Source: Chitinimonas sp036961565
Lineage (GTDB): Bacteria; Pseudomonadota; Gammaproteobacteria; Burkholderiales; Chitinimonadaceae
Reading direction: 5' to 3'
Length of the DNA stretch: 64,000 nucleotides
NCBI RefSeq assembly: GCF_036961565.1
Contig: NZ_JBAMDD010000019.1
Span: forward strand, 1-64,000
Each line of letters starts with the position of its first letter. Position 1 is the stretch's first letter. Shown here one piece after another: positions 43,736 through 52,562 of this stretch. The position numbers were made by a program, and so were the translations under genes. Under the pieces are notes generated by a model that worked only from the letters and a program-made list of their open reading frames with translations, was not told the DNA's origin and did no database searches.

Positions 43736-44935
43736 CTACAGTGTTTTGATGGCGGCCTTCAGCATTTCCCGCACCTGCTTGGTGATGTCGGCGGTCTTGG
43801 CGGGCTCAAAGGCCTGGATGGCGGGCGTATGGATGTGACCAACCGGTAATTGCGCCAGCCCCAGTTGGTTGCGCAGCCGTACCGAGCGATAGGAGATCTC
43901 ATTGCTCAGGTAGCCGCCGCCGCCCCCTTCAACTGCGGTCTTGCCAAAGAGGGCGGCAAGGCCGCCAGCGGCCATGCGGGTATCCGGCATCACCCGCACC
44001 CAGCGATTGTCCTGCACCTTGTAGGGACCGCTGGCAGTCTGCATGGCGGCTACCGGCAGGGAAAACTCGACGAACTCAGGACCGGCCAGTGGTAGGCCGT
44101 GCAGCAAGGGTATGACCGGCGCAGCGCGACTGCCGCCACTGAGGGCCGCCAGGTTATCGGTAGCCTTGGCTGAGCGGCGCAGGCCGGGATAGCGCTCCAG
44201 ATCGAACTGCTCGCGTCCCATGCTGACGGTGACCACCATATCCACCTGGGGTTGCCCCGCCGCTGGCAGCTTGCCTACCGCCGCAGGCCTGGTGGCTTGG
44301 GTGCGTGGGCCGGCCATCCAGGGTGTGAGGAAGTCTTCCACCATGCCGGCATCGAAATCGGCATAGCGCACCGGAAAGACGGCCACTTCCACCCGTGCGC
44401 GTTCGCCATTGACGACGATTTCCTCGCCATCCAGCAGCAAGGCTGTCACGCCGGAGGGATTGCTCTGGTCCAGATTGCGTTCCAGCGCAAAGGGATCAAA
44501 ACCCGTCAGCAGGATGCGCTTGATCTTGCGGTCCGGGTCGTAGCGGATTTCATCCATGCCACGGCTGGATTGCTCCAGTGAGGCGATGGCGGCCGCCCGG
44601 TCCGCTTCGAACAGGGGGAAGGCGGGCTTGTTGTCCCGCATGGTGCGGGTCAGCGCCAGCCTGGCCCAATACAGCGGTCTGTCATCAAAATCGCCTTGTT
44701 CATGCAGCCTGGCCTTGGCGCCCAGCCAGAGCCTGCGGCCATATTCGCGGGCAATGCGGGTGGCTTCGAGCGCATCGCGGCTGTTTGCCCAGTCATGGGC
44801 AAAATCCTGGGTCAGGCCGGCAAAAGCGGTATTGAGGGCGGGCAGGCGGGTGGCAACCTGCTGCAGCCGGGCTTCCTCTACTGTCTGGGCTTGGGCAAAG
44901 GTCAGGCAGGCAAGCAGCAACAAGGCAGGGCGCAT
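43736..44935 (-). CDS. Exported C15 (pyroglutamyl-peptidase)-like protein with Cys-to-Ser change
   Basis: A 399-residue protein with a signal peptide (MRPALLLLACLTFAQA). The C-terminal part resembles pyroglutamyl peptidase I: ILLTGFDPF, SMGREQFDLER (catalytic Glu region), GGGYLSNEISYR where the family has (L/F)-C-N, and GHIHTP (catalytic His at about 369). The Cys is replaced by Ser344 (codon at 43904-43906, AGC). Either it is inactive, or it works as a serine hydrolase. The N-terminal 150 residues are helical and not recognised. ATG 44935 is chosen because the signal peptide starts there. Confidence 0.75.
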   Translation of the reverse strand: MRPALLLLACLTFAQAQTVEEARLQQVATRLPALNTAFAGLTQDFAHDWANSRDALEATRIAREYGRRLWLGAKARLHEQGDFDDRPLYWARLALTRTMRDNKPAFPLFEADRAAAIASLEQSSRGMDEIRYDPDRKIKRILLTGFDPFALERNLDQSNPSGVTALLLDGEEIVVNGERARVEVAVFPVRYADFDAGMVEDFLTPWMAGPRTQATRPAAVGKLPAAGQPQVDMVVTVSMGREQFDLERYPGLRRSAKATDNLAALSGGSRAAPVIPLLHGLPLAGPEFVEFSLPVAAMQTASGPYKVQDNRWVRVMPDTRMAAGGLAALFGKTAVEGGGGGYLSNEISYRSVRLRNQLGLAQLPVGHIHTPAIQAFEPAKTADITKQVREMLKAAIKTL

Positions 44936-45084
44936 GGGGAATCCGTTGGGAGGATGAAGCAAAATTTTCGCCGATTAAGGCTGCTGCTTGCAATTGGGCC
45001 AGTGGCTGTTGATGCTGTACAGACAAAAAACGGCACATCCCCACCCTGGGTGAGGATGAGGCCCTAACCGAGGAGGAGCAAACC

Positions 45085-46005
45085 ATGGCTGGCAGCCGTA
45101 CCTATCGTCCCCTGGCACAGGTAAGAGCCGTGGGCGGCCCCTATGTCGATCAAGTCGTGGCAGATTTTCGGGCCTTGCCGCTTGAGGCTGTACAGCTACC
45201 CCGTTATGGCGAAGCTGCAGCCCTGGCCAACAGCAGCGATACGCTGGACTGGCAGCAACTGTTTACGCTGGAACTGTGGGTGGTGCAACTGATGCCGCTC
45301 TACCAGCTGGAACAGCGAGCCGGCATCCTCGGCCAATTGTTTCACCAGACCGCCGCTGCCTTGCCCGATCCGGCACAAGAGGACTACGAACCGCGCCTGC
45401 GGGCATGGGCGTTAAATCTTCAGTCGGAACGGCAATGGGCTTTCCGCAAGAACCTGCTGCGCGAGCAGGAGGCCTGGCGGTTACGCCGCAGGCTGGCCGC
45501 TACCCTGTGGGCGGTGACGGCCATTGCGGTGCTGGTGAGCTGGAGTGGTATGCTGTTCGGCTGGCAGGGGCTGGCGCTGCTGAGCATGGTGGCCTGGCTG
45601 GGTATCAGTGGCGGCTATGCCAGCATTGCAAGGCGCGCGCAATCGCCAGGCCCATCGCAAGGCGGCGACGCCAGCCAGGGCACCGCCCTGGGTAATCTCT
45701 GTGCGCTGGACGTAGGGCAGGACAGTGTGGTGCAAGGCATGCTGCTGGCAGGCTTGTTTGCCCTGGTGGGCTATAGCCTGCTGGCCAGCGGCCTGTTTAC
45801 CCAGTTGTTCAGCCCGGCGCTCAATGCCAGCCTGATTCCCCAGTTCAAGTCGGCCGACTGGCCCAGCATCCCCTTGACTACAGGCGGGCATGAACTGGCC
45901 AAGCTGGCGGTATGGAGCTTTCTGTTCGGGTTTGCCGAGCGATTGGTACCTGATGTGCTGGACCGCCTGACAGGCAAGCTCAAGCCATCCAAGCCGGGCA
46001 AATAA
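45085..46005 (+). CDS. Membrane protein of unknown function
   Basis: A 306-residue protein. Residues 1-130 are soluble and helical (DFRALPLEAVQLPRYGEAAALA, RAGILGQLFHQTAAALPDPAQEDY, LQSERQWAFRKNLLREQEAWRL). Four hydrophobic segments follow, at about 138-158, 163-178, 218-242 and 275-292, then a basic tail. AGGAGGAG precedes ATG 45085. I do not recognise a family. It is divergent from the C15-like gene, with 149 bases between the starts. Confidence 0.7.
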   Translation: MAGSRTYRPLAQVRAVGGPYVDQVVADFRALPLEAVQLPRYGEAAALANSSDTLDWQQLFTLELWVVQLMPLYQLEQRAGILGQLFHQTAAALPDPAQEDYEPRLRAWALNLQSERQWAFRKNLLREQEAWRLRRRLAATLWAVTAIAVLVSWSGMLFGWQGLALLSMVAWLGISGGYASIARRAQSPGPSQGGDASQGTALGNLCALDVGQDSVVQGMLLAGLFALVGYSLLASGLFTQLFSPALNASLIPQFKSADWPSIPLTTGGHELAKLAVWSFLFGFAERLVPDVLDRLTGKLKPSKPGK

Positions 46006-46111
46006 CGCGGGCACGGGCGCTAAATGGATTGCGGCAAGTCGGTGGCGAGGTGAAAAGATATTGAACAGGCTCTAAGATGGCGGCTCCCTTGTTTTTGCAC
46101 CAGGATAGTCC

Positions 46112-46882
46112 ATGAGCCTTCCCGCCGATTTCCTGCCCCTGGCCCAGCGCCTGGCCGATGCTGCCCGTGCGGTCATTCTGCCGTACTACCGCACCCGTCT
46201 GGCGGTAGACGACAAGCTGGATGCCAGCCCGGTCACATTGGCGGACCGTGGCGCGGAGCAGGCCATGCGTGCCTTGCTGGCCGAGCATGCGCCGGAACAC
46301 GGCATCATCGGCGAGGAGTTTGGGCGCGAACGGGATGAGGCAGAGTGGGTCTGGGTGCTGGACCCGGTTGACGGCACCAAGAGCTTTATCGTGGGTAGGC
46401 CGACCTTCTGCACCCTGATCGGTCTGCTCCACCATGGCAAGCCGGTGCTGGGCATCATCGATCAACCGGTGTTGAACGAGCGTTGGGTGGGGGTGGCGGG
46501 CCAGCCTAGCACCCTCAATGGCAGCGTGGTGCAAACCTCGGATATCACGGATCTGGCTGCTACCCGGCTGGGCTCGACCGGGCCGCAATATCTGCAGGCC
46601 GCCGCAGGCGAGCGCTTTGCTGGCCTGCAGGCACGCTGCCGCTTTACCGTATGGGGCGGCGATGCCTACCTGTATGCCCTGCTGGCCTGCGGTGGTTATG
46701 ACCTGGTGGTGGAGAGCGGCCTCAAGCTGCATGACTTTGCCGCCCTGGTGCCTGTGGTACAGGGTGCTGGTGGCACGATGACGGATTGGCTAGGCGGCGA
46801 GCTGAACAAGGACTCTGATGGCAGCGTACTGGTGGCGGCAACTGCTGCCCTGCATGAGCAGGCGCTGGCCTATTTGCGCTGA
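46112..46882 (+). CDS. hisN: Histidinol-phosphatase, inositol-monophosphatase type
   Basis: A 256-residue Mg/Li-sensitive phosphatase of the IMPase superfamily. Key motifs: GEEFGRE, the metal-binding DPVDGTKSF, and WGGDAYLYALLACGGYDLVVESGLKLHDFAALVPVVQGAGG, which is the HisN subgroup pattern. It hydrolyses histidinol phosphate to histidinol in histidine synthesis. It is not beside other his genes, which is usual for hisN. Inositol phosphatase activity cannot be excluded. Confidence 0.88.
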   Translation: MSLPADFLPLAQRLADAARAVILPYYRTRLAVDDKLDASPVTLADRGAEQAMRALLAEHAPEHGIIGEEFGRERDEAEWVWVLDPVDGTKSFIVGRPTFCTLIGLLHHGKPVLGIIDQPVLNERWVGVAGQPSTLNGSVVQTSDITDLAATRLGSTGPQYLQAAAGERFAGLQARCRFTVWGGDAYLYALLACGGYDLVVESGLKLHDFAALVPVVQGAGGTMTDWLGGELNKDSDGSVLVAATAALHEQALAYLR

Positions 46883-47059
46883 GTGTTGGCCGGATCACAG
46901 CTTGAGCCTGCCTGGCGCTGGATAATACGGCGTGTTTGAGGGTAGCCCTGCCTGTGTTACCTGTGCAAGCGCCGGGGCGCTGATATGCGGCAGGGCAGAT
47001 CAATACAGGGCCGGCACGGCATGCGCCGTATTGCCAGCATTGAAGGGGTGGTTCAGTTG

Positions 47060-48640
47060 ATGTTGTTTCGCTCTCGCCTAGGCTTGGCTCTGCTTTGCAG
47101 TGGCCTGGCAGTAAACCCCCTGGCGGCCCAGCCGTTGGTGTTTTGCGCCGATGCCGAACCGGACGGGTTTGACTCGGCCCTGTCGGATACCGCCGCAACC
47201 CACCGCGCCGCCGCCTACCCCCTGTATAACCGCCTGGTGGGTTATGCACCGGCTACCGGTGCGCTGGTGCCGGAGCTGGCAGAAAAATGGAGCATGTCGG
47301 CCGATGGCCGTAGCTGGACCTTCAAGCTACGCCGTGGTGTGAAGTTCCATACCACCGCCGGCTTCAAGCCCAGCCGTGATTTCAATGCCGACGATGTGCT
47401 GTGGAGCGTACGTCGGCAGATCGTGACCAGCCACCCTGGCGCCGCCACGGCGCCGGGCGGATTCCCGGCCGCGCTGTCTGGCGATTGGGGGGCGTTGATA
47501 CGGGCCAGTGAGAAGGTCGATGCCTACACGGTGCGCTTTGTGCTGGCCAAGCCCTATGCGCCTTTCCCGGCGCTGATGGCATCCTGGCCGATGTCCATTG
47601 TCTCGGCCGAATACGGTAACCGCCTGGCGCTGGCGGGGCAACTGGCCAAGCTCAGCAGCGAGCCTGTGGGCACAGGGCCCTATCAAATGCTCAAGTACGA
47701 GAAGGGCGCCGTCATACGCTATGCCGCCCACCCGGCCTATTTCAGGGGTCGGCCTGCCATGGACAAGCTGATTTTCAGCATCAACCCCGATGCCTCGGTG
47801 CGCATGCAGAAGCTCCGCGCTGGCGAATGCCACCTGAGCGAGAGCCTGCGCCCGCAGGATGTGGCTGCGCTGAGCGATGCACCCAAGATCAGGGTGGTGC
47901 ATTATCAACCGCAGATCACATCGTTTCTGGCGTTCAACAGCCAGAAGAAGCCCTTCAACGATGTGCGGGTGCGGCAGGCACTCAGCCTGGCGATAGACCG
48001 CGCAGCCATCGTGCAGGCCGTGTATGAAGGGCGCGCCGCTACGGGCATGCTGCCCTACGCGCCCGCCACCCTATGGGGTGCGCCCAGCCAGCCACCGATA
48101 GCGCCCAGGCTGGAGCAAGCCCGCAAGCTGCTGGCCGAGGCGGGCTACCCGCATGGCTTTGAAACCAGCATCTGGGCCAGGGTGGGCGGTGGGGCTTCCA
48201 ATGTCAATCCGCGCCTGACCGCCGAACTGGTGCAGGCCGACTGGGCCAAGCTGGGCGTCAAGACCCGGTTGGTGGCCATGGAGGCGGCCGAGCTGGGGCG
48301 GCGGGGTCGCCTGGGTGAGCACGCTACGGTGATATCAGGCTGGATGAACAGCCTGGACCCTGATGAGCTGTATGGCAATCTCTTGACCTGCGATGCCGCG
48401 CAGACCAGTACGGCGCGCTGGTGCGACAAGCAGTTCGATAGCCTGATAGATGCCGCCCGCGCCATGCCGCAGCAGGCCAAGCGTGCCAAGCTGTACGAGG
48501 CGGCGGCACAGCACTTCCTGACGGCGGCCCCTTGGGCCGTACTGGCCTACCCCAAGGCGGCACTGGCGCATGATGCCAGGTTGAAAGGCGTCCAGCCCTC
48601 GCCAGCCGCACCTTTCAGTTTCGAGCGGCTGCGCTGGTGA
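47060..48640 (+). CDS. Periplasmic peptide-binding protein, family 5
   Basis: A 526-residue exported solute-binding protein of an oligopeptide/dipeptide ABC system. The signal peptide is MLFRSRLGLALLCSGLAVNP plus LAAQ. Typical marks are EPDGFDSALSDT, LVPELAEKWSMSADGRSWTFKLRRGVKFH, EPVGTGPYQ and VRQALSLAIDRAAIV. ATG 47060 is preferred to upstream in-frame starts because the signal peptide begins there and AAGGGG lies upstream. No permease is adjacent. Ligand (dipeptide, heme or other) unknown. Confidence 0.87.
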   Translation: MLFRSRLGLALLCSGLAVNPLAAQPLVFCADAEPDGFDSALSDTAATHRAAAYPLYNRLVGYAPATGALVPELAEKWSMSADGRSWTFKLRRGVKFHTTAGFKPSRDFNADDVLWSVRRQIVTSHPGAATAPGGFPAALSGDWGALIRASEKVDAYTVRFVLAKPYAPFPALMASWPMSIVSAEYGNRLALAGQLAKLSSEPVGTGPYQMLKYEKGAVIRYAAHPAYFRGRPAMDKLIFSINPDASVRMQKLRAGECHLSESLRPQDVAALSDAPKIRVVHYQPQITSFLAFNSQKKPFNDVRVRQALSLAIDRAAIVQAVYEGRAATGMLPYAPATLWGAPSQPPIAPRLEQARKLLAEAGYPHGFETSIWARVGGGASNVNPRLTAELVQADWAKLGVKTRLVAMEAAELGRRGRLGEHATVISGWMNSLDPDELYGNLLTCDAAQTSTARWCDKQFDSLIDAARAMPQQAKRAKLYEAAAQHFLTAAPWAVLAYPKAALAHDARLKGVQPSPAAPFSFERLRW

Positions 48641-48655
48641 TGCCGGTGCTGCGGG

Positions 48656-49486
48656 CTATTTGAGGGCCTCGGTCGCCACCTCGGTCAGTTCACTCATCAA
48701 ACTGATGTCAAAGCCCAGTTCGGCCAGCACGGCAGCCTGGATATGCGGCCAGTGTGGGTCGGCATCGCGGCGCAGGCGGCTGTAAAGCAGGTATTCGGCC
48801 AGGCGTGCCAGTGCAATCAGGCGGGCCGATTCTGATTCCAGCAGGTGGTCGTCGCCGAGCTGGTCGAAATCATGGTGATGCAGGATTGCCTCGTTCATCG
48901 CCGAGGGCATGAACCAGGAACGCGCCAGCAGATAACCCACCACCACATGAGAGGTTGAGCGGCTGTCCATCTCGATGCGGATAAAGTTGGCCGGATCTTC
49001 CATCGCCCGGGCCAGGGTGGCGATATAGGCGGGAAAGCGCTGTGTCAGCACCGGAATGCCGCAATCGCGGAACAGGCAGAATAGATACGCCTGCTCCGGC
49101 TTGATCAGATCCCAGCGCCGCGCCAGATGGCTAGCAATGGCGGCAATCTGGGTGGCGTCATCCCAGAATGCACGCAGAATGGGGGCCAGCGGAATGGCAG
49201 CCTTGAGCGTCACACTGGTCACCACCATGTCCAGGTTGTCTGCCCCCAGGACCATGACTGCATCTTGCAGGTTGTTGAGCTGGCGGCTGGCAAAAGCGGG
49301 CGAGTTGGCGATCTTGAGCACCGCAGCGGCGAGGCTGAGATCGCGGCCTATCAAATCGCTCATGTCGGCCAAGTCGGCCCCTGCCGCCCTGGCCTGGCGG
49401 AACTCGGCCAGGCTTTGCGGTAGCGGCGGCAGCGTCAGGCTTTTCAGCAGTTGTGCGGCTTCGGCATCGGACAGGGCTTGCGGCAT
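48656..49486 (-). CDS. HDOD-domain signalling protein
   Basis: A 276-residue helical protein with an HDOD domain: LTLPPLPQSLAEFRQARAAG, DLIGRDLSLAAAVLKIANSPAF, QDAVMVLG, and YLFCLFRDCGIPVL. HDOD proteins are inactive relatives of HD phosphohydrolases and act in signalling and stress adaptation by protein contacts. No receiver, GGDEF or EAL domain is attached. It converges with the peptide-binding protein gene and follows queF by 75 bases in the same direction. Confidence 0.85.
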   Translation of the reverse strand: MPQALSDAEAAQLLKSLTLPPLPQSLAEFRQARAAGADLADMSDLIGRDLSLAAAVLKIANSPAFASRQLNNLQDAVMVLGADNLDMVVTSVTLKAAIPLAPILRAFWDDATQIAAIASHLARRWDLIKPEQAYLFCLFRDCGIPVLTQRFPAYIATLARAMEDPANFIRIEMDSRSTSHVVVGYLLARSWFMPSAMNEAILHHHDFDQLGDDHLLESESARLIALARLAEYLLYSRLRRDADPHWPHIQAAVLAELGFDISLMSELTEVATEALK

Positions 49487-49561
49487 GGGGGATTCCTGAG
49501 CATTAGGGCGGTCGGCACTACTCAGTTTAGACCGCCACGGCAATCCCGCAGCCACAACACG

Positions 49562-50389
49562 CTACTGCCGGGCAGTGCGCAGATTGGCGGGAGCTGCCTG
49601 GGTATAGCTGGTACGGAAGGGATTAATGTCCAGGCCGCCACGGCGGGTATAGCGGGCGTAGACCGACAAGGCCTCGGGCCGGCACTCCCGGCTGATATCC
49701 ATGAAGATGCGCTCCACGCATTGCTCATGAAACTCGTTGTGCTGCCGGAACGAAATCAGATATTGCAGCAGGCTGCCACGTTCTATGGCCATGCCCCGAT
49801 AGCGTATCTGCACGCTGGCCCAGTCGGGCTGGCCGGTCACCAGGCAATTGGATTTAAGCAGGTTCGATACCAGGGTCTCCTCCACGATGCCTTCGCCGGT
49901 CTCCATGGTACGGAGCAGGCCCGGCTGCGGTGTGTAGTGGTCTACCTCGATATCGAGGTTATCGATGCAATAGCCATCCAGCTCCGCCATGCGCTCGCGG
50001 CCGAAGGCATCAGGCAGGGTGATGCGCACATTCACACTACCGCCGGCAGCCTGCGACAGATCGGCTTGCAGCCGGGCCCTGAGTTCATCCACACCATCGA
50101 GCCGGGTCTGGTTGTAGCTGTTGAGATAGAGCTTGAAGCTTTTGGATTCAATGATGTTGGGCGTGTCCGCCGGCACCATGAAACTGGCCAGGGCAACTTG
50201 CGGCTTGCCGCGCGGGTTGAGCCAGGAGAGCTCGTAAGCATTCCAGAAGTCGCTGCCAAAGAAGGGTAGGGGGCTCGGTACGCCGATCTCGTCGCGCTTG
50301 GCCTGGCGGGGTATGGGGAAGAGCAGGCTGGGGTCGTATTGCTCGACATAGGCGCTGGTGCGGCCTAGCGGGGAGAGTTCGGGGTGCAT
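49562..50389 (-). CDS. queF: NADPH-dependent 7-cyano-7-deazaguanine reductase
   Basis: A 275-residue type II (long) QueF, which reduces preQ0 to preQ1 in queuosine synthesis. The QueF motif is ESKSFKLYLNSYNQTR, the active-site Cys lies in KSNCLVTGQPDW, and the partner residues in NEFHEQC. Length is typical of the two-domain form. I looked for a preQ1 riboswitch in the 188 bases upstream and saw only a 9-bp hairpin near 50450-50470, not a riboswitch. Confidence 0.95.
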   Translation of the reverse strand: MHPELSPLGRTSAYVEQYDPSLLFPIPRQAKRDEIGVPSPLPFFGSDFWNAYELSWLNPRGKPQVALASFMVPADTPNIIESKSFKLYLNSYNQTRLDGVDELRARLQADLSQAAGGSVNVRITLPDAFGRERMAELDGYCIDNLDIEVDHYTPQPGLLRTMETGEGIVEETLVSNLLKSNCLVTGQPDWASVQIRYRGMAIERGSLLQYLISFRQHNEFHEQCVERIFMDISRECRPEALSVYARYTRRGGLDINPFRTSYTQAAPANLRTARQ

Positions 50390-50577
50390 GAATGGGTTTC
50401 CGGTTTTGCTGGGAGGGGCACGTCCTGGTGCTGGCTTTATCTCGCCTGCCTCAGGCGGGACAAGCCAGGCGATAGACCATTTTACCTCGACTACCGCAGC
50501 AGCCGGACTATGCCATCGCCCAAGGTATCGATTAATATATAAAGACGATAGCTTTTATACCTTTATGTAGTTACACC

Positions 50578-50757
50578 ATGCCTAGCCCTTTTGTACTCGC
50601 TCTTTTTGCGCTCGCCCTGATCCTGTCTGTCTTTCTGGCTTACCGCCTTTATACCAGGCTGGGGAGCGGCGCCAGCCGTACCCGTTTGTCAGAGGCCGAA
50701 ATGAATCGCGCCGCACGCGAGACCGTGCAGCGCTTTCTGCGCGAGCGTGGCGAGTAA
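50578..50757 (+). CDS. Small single-pass membrane protein, 59 residues
   Basis: ATG 50578 to TAA 50757. An N-terminal membrane helix (VLALFALALILSVFLAY, about residues 6-22) is followed by a basic, charged tail (RLSEAEMNRAARETVQRFLRERGE split over residues 36-59) predicted helical. A/T-rich sequence with possible -10 elements (TATAC, TTTATG) lies directly upstream. I do not recognise a family. It is divergent from queF and converges with the gamma-glutamyltransferase gene, 15 bases from its end. Confidence 0.6.
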   Translation: MPSPFVLALFALALILSVFLAYRLYTRLGSGASRTRLSEAEMNRAARETVQRFLRERGE

Positions 50758-50772
50758 GCCAGGCTGCCTGCT

Positions 50773-52470
50773 TCAGTATCCGGCCGCCTGGCCATCCTTG
50801 CGCGATTCACTGGCGCCTGCCCAGGCCCCATTAGGTAGCCGCATGATGGCTTGATAGCCACCATAGCCGCCCAGGTCGTAGCCCAGCTTGTGCCGTTTTT
50901 GCAGCAACTGCTGGATGGTGCTGTAGGGAAACCCGGTTTCCAGGCTCACCGCACCGCCATCGGTCATGCTGCCGCCGGTGGGTTGCTGCGGCGTGTCCCA
51001 ATAGATGCGCGGTGCGTCGCCTGCCTCCTGCAGATTCATGCCGAAGTCGATTAGGTTCATGACGATCTGAGTGTGGCCTTGCGGCTGCATATCGCCCCCC
51101 ATCAGGCCAAAGCTGACCCAGGGTTGGCCATCCTTGCTGATAAAGGCTGGGATGATGGTGTGGAAGGGGCGTTTGCCGGGGGCATAGACATTGGCATGGC
51201 CAGGTTCCAGCGCGAACAGCTGGCCCCTATCCTGCAGGATGAAACCCAGGTCTTCAGGCGCCATGCCGCTGCCCATGCCACGGTAGTTGCTTTGTATCAA
51301 GGACACCATATTGCCCTGCGCATCAGCGGTAGTCAGGTAGATGGTATCGCTGGTCTTGAGTGCGATATTGCCTGCCTCAACCTTTTGCAGGCTGCGCTCT
51401 TCGGTGATCAGCTTGCGCCGTTCTGCTGCGTATTGCTTGGAGAGCAGCTGCTCAAGCGGTGTCCGGACGAAATCGGGATCGGCATAGAAGCGGGCGCGGT
51501 CGGCAAAGGCCAGCTTGGTGGCTTCGATAAACCAATGTACATGGCGGGTGCTGCCAAAGCCGGCTGATTTGAGGTCGTAACCTTCCAGGATGTTGAGTGC
51601 CTGCAGGGCGGCGATGCCCTGGGTGTTGGGCGGGAGCTCCCACACATCGTAGCCACGATAGTTGACCGATACGGGCTCCACCCATTCACTCTTGTGGCTG
51701 GCGAGGTCGTCATAGCTGAGATAGCCGCCATTGCGCGCCATATAGGTGGCAATCTTGCGGGCGATCTCGCCCTTGTAGAACGCATCGCGGCCTTGCTTGC
51801 CCAGCATCTCGTAGGTTCGGGCCAGGTTGGGGTTGGTCCACAGCTGACCTTTCTGCGGGCCTGCGCCATCACGGGTGAACTGCTCGCGTATGCCGGGGTA
51901 GGGCAGCAAGGAGCGGACATTGCGCTGCCAGTAGTAGCTGATGACATCGCTGACCGGGAAGCCCTCGCGGGCATAGCGCACGCTGGGCGCCAGGATATCG
52001 CGCATGGGGAGCTGCCCGAACCGGGCATGCAGGCTGAACCAGCCATCCACCGTGCCCGGTACGCTGACCGGCAGGGGCCCCAAGGGCGGAATGGTTTTGA
52101 GCCCCTGCTTTTCCAGCTCGGCCTTGAGCTGCGCCAGCGTCAGCGAGCGGGGCGAGCGGCCGCTGGCGTTCAGACCGTAAAGCTTGCGGGTCTTGCCGTC
52201 CCATACCAGCGCGAACAAATCGCCACCTATGCCGGCGCCTACCGGCTCCATCAATCCCAACGCGGCATTGGCGGCAATGGCGGCGTCGATGGCATTGCCG
52301 CCCTGCTTCATCACGTCCAGCGCAATCTGGGTAGCCAGTGGCTGGCTGGTGGCGGCCATGGCCTTGGGCGCAATGACCTCTGAGCGCGTCGCAAACGGGG
52401 CATCGGTAATCCGGTCTGCCGCGCAGACATGACCGAACAGCGCGATGGCAAGCAGGGTGGGACGTAGCAT
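50773..52470 (-). CDS. Gamma-glutamyltransferase family protein
   Basis: A 565-residue Ntn hydrolase with signal peptide (to about residue 18). It is made as a precursor that cuts itself before the nucleophile Thr; the site here lies in KTSDTIYLTTADAQGNMVS, with the small subunit following. GGNAIDAAIAANAALGLMEP and the SNYRGMGSGM block fit the family, nearer YwrD than classical Ggt. It would hydrolyse or transfer gamma-glutamyl groups from glutathione or related compounds in the periplasm. Confidence 0.9.
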   Translation of the reverse strand: MLRPTLLAIALFGHVCAADRITDAPFATRSEVIAPKAMAATSQPLATQIALDVMKQGGNAIDAAIAANAALGLMEPVGAGIGGDLFALVWDGKTRKLYGLNASGRSPRSLTLAQLKAELEKQGLKTIPPLGPLPVSVPGTVDGWFSLHARFGQLPMRDILAPSVRYAREGFPVSDVISYYWQRNVRSLLPYPGIREQFTRDGAGPQKGQLWTNPNLARTYEMLGKQGRDAFYKGEIARKIATYMARNGGYLSYDDLASHKSEWVEPVSVNYRGYDVWELPPNTQGIAALQALNILEGYDLKSAGFGSTRHVHWFIEATKLAFADRARFYADPDFVRTPLEQLLSKQYAAERRKLITEERSLQKVEAGNIALKTSDTIYLTTADAQGNMVSLIQSNYRGMGSGMAPEDLGFILQDRGQLFALEPGHANVYAPGKRPFHTIIPAFISKDGQPWVSFGLMGGDMQPQGHTQIVMNLIDFGMNLQEAGDAPRIYWDTPQQPTGGSMTDGGAVSLETGFPYSTIQQLLQKRHKLGYDLGGYGGYQAIMRLPNGAWAGASESRKDGQAAGY

Positions 52471-52562
52471 GGACGACTCCGGCAGGGTGATGCTGGAGTG
52501 TAGAATCAGTTACTTATAGATACCAGTTGCCTGCATCGCCTTTGGGTTGCTGTCCGGCAAGG

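Noticed and set aside
50390..50577. Possible preQ1 riboswitch before queF
   Set aside because: Only a simple 9-bp hairpin is seen; the pseudoknot sequence of preQ1 riboswitches is not present.
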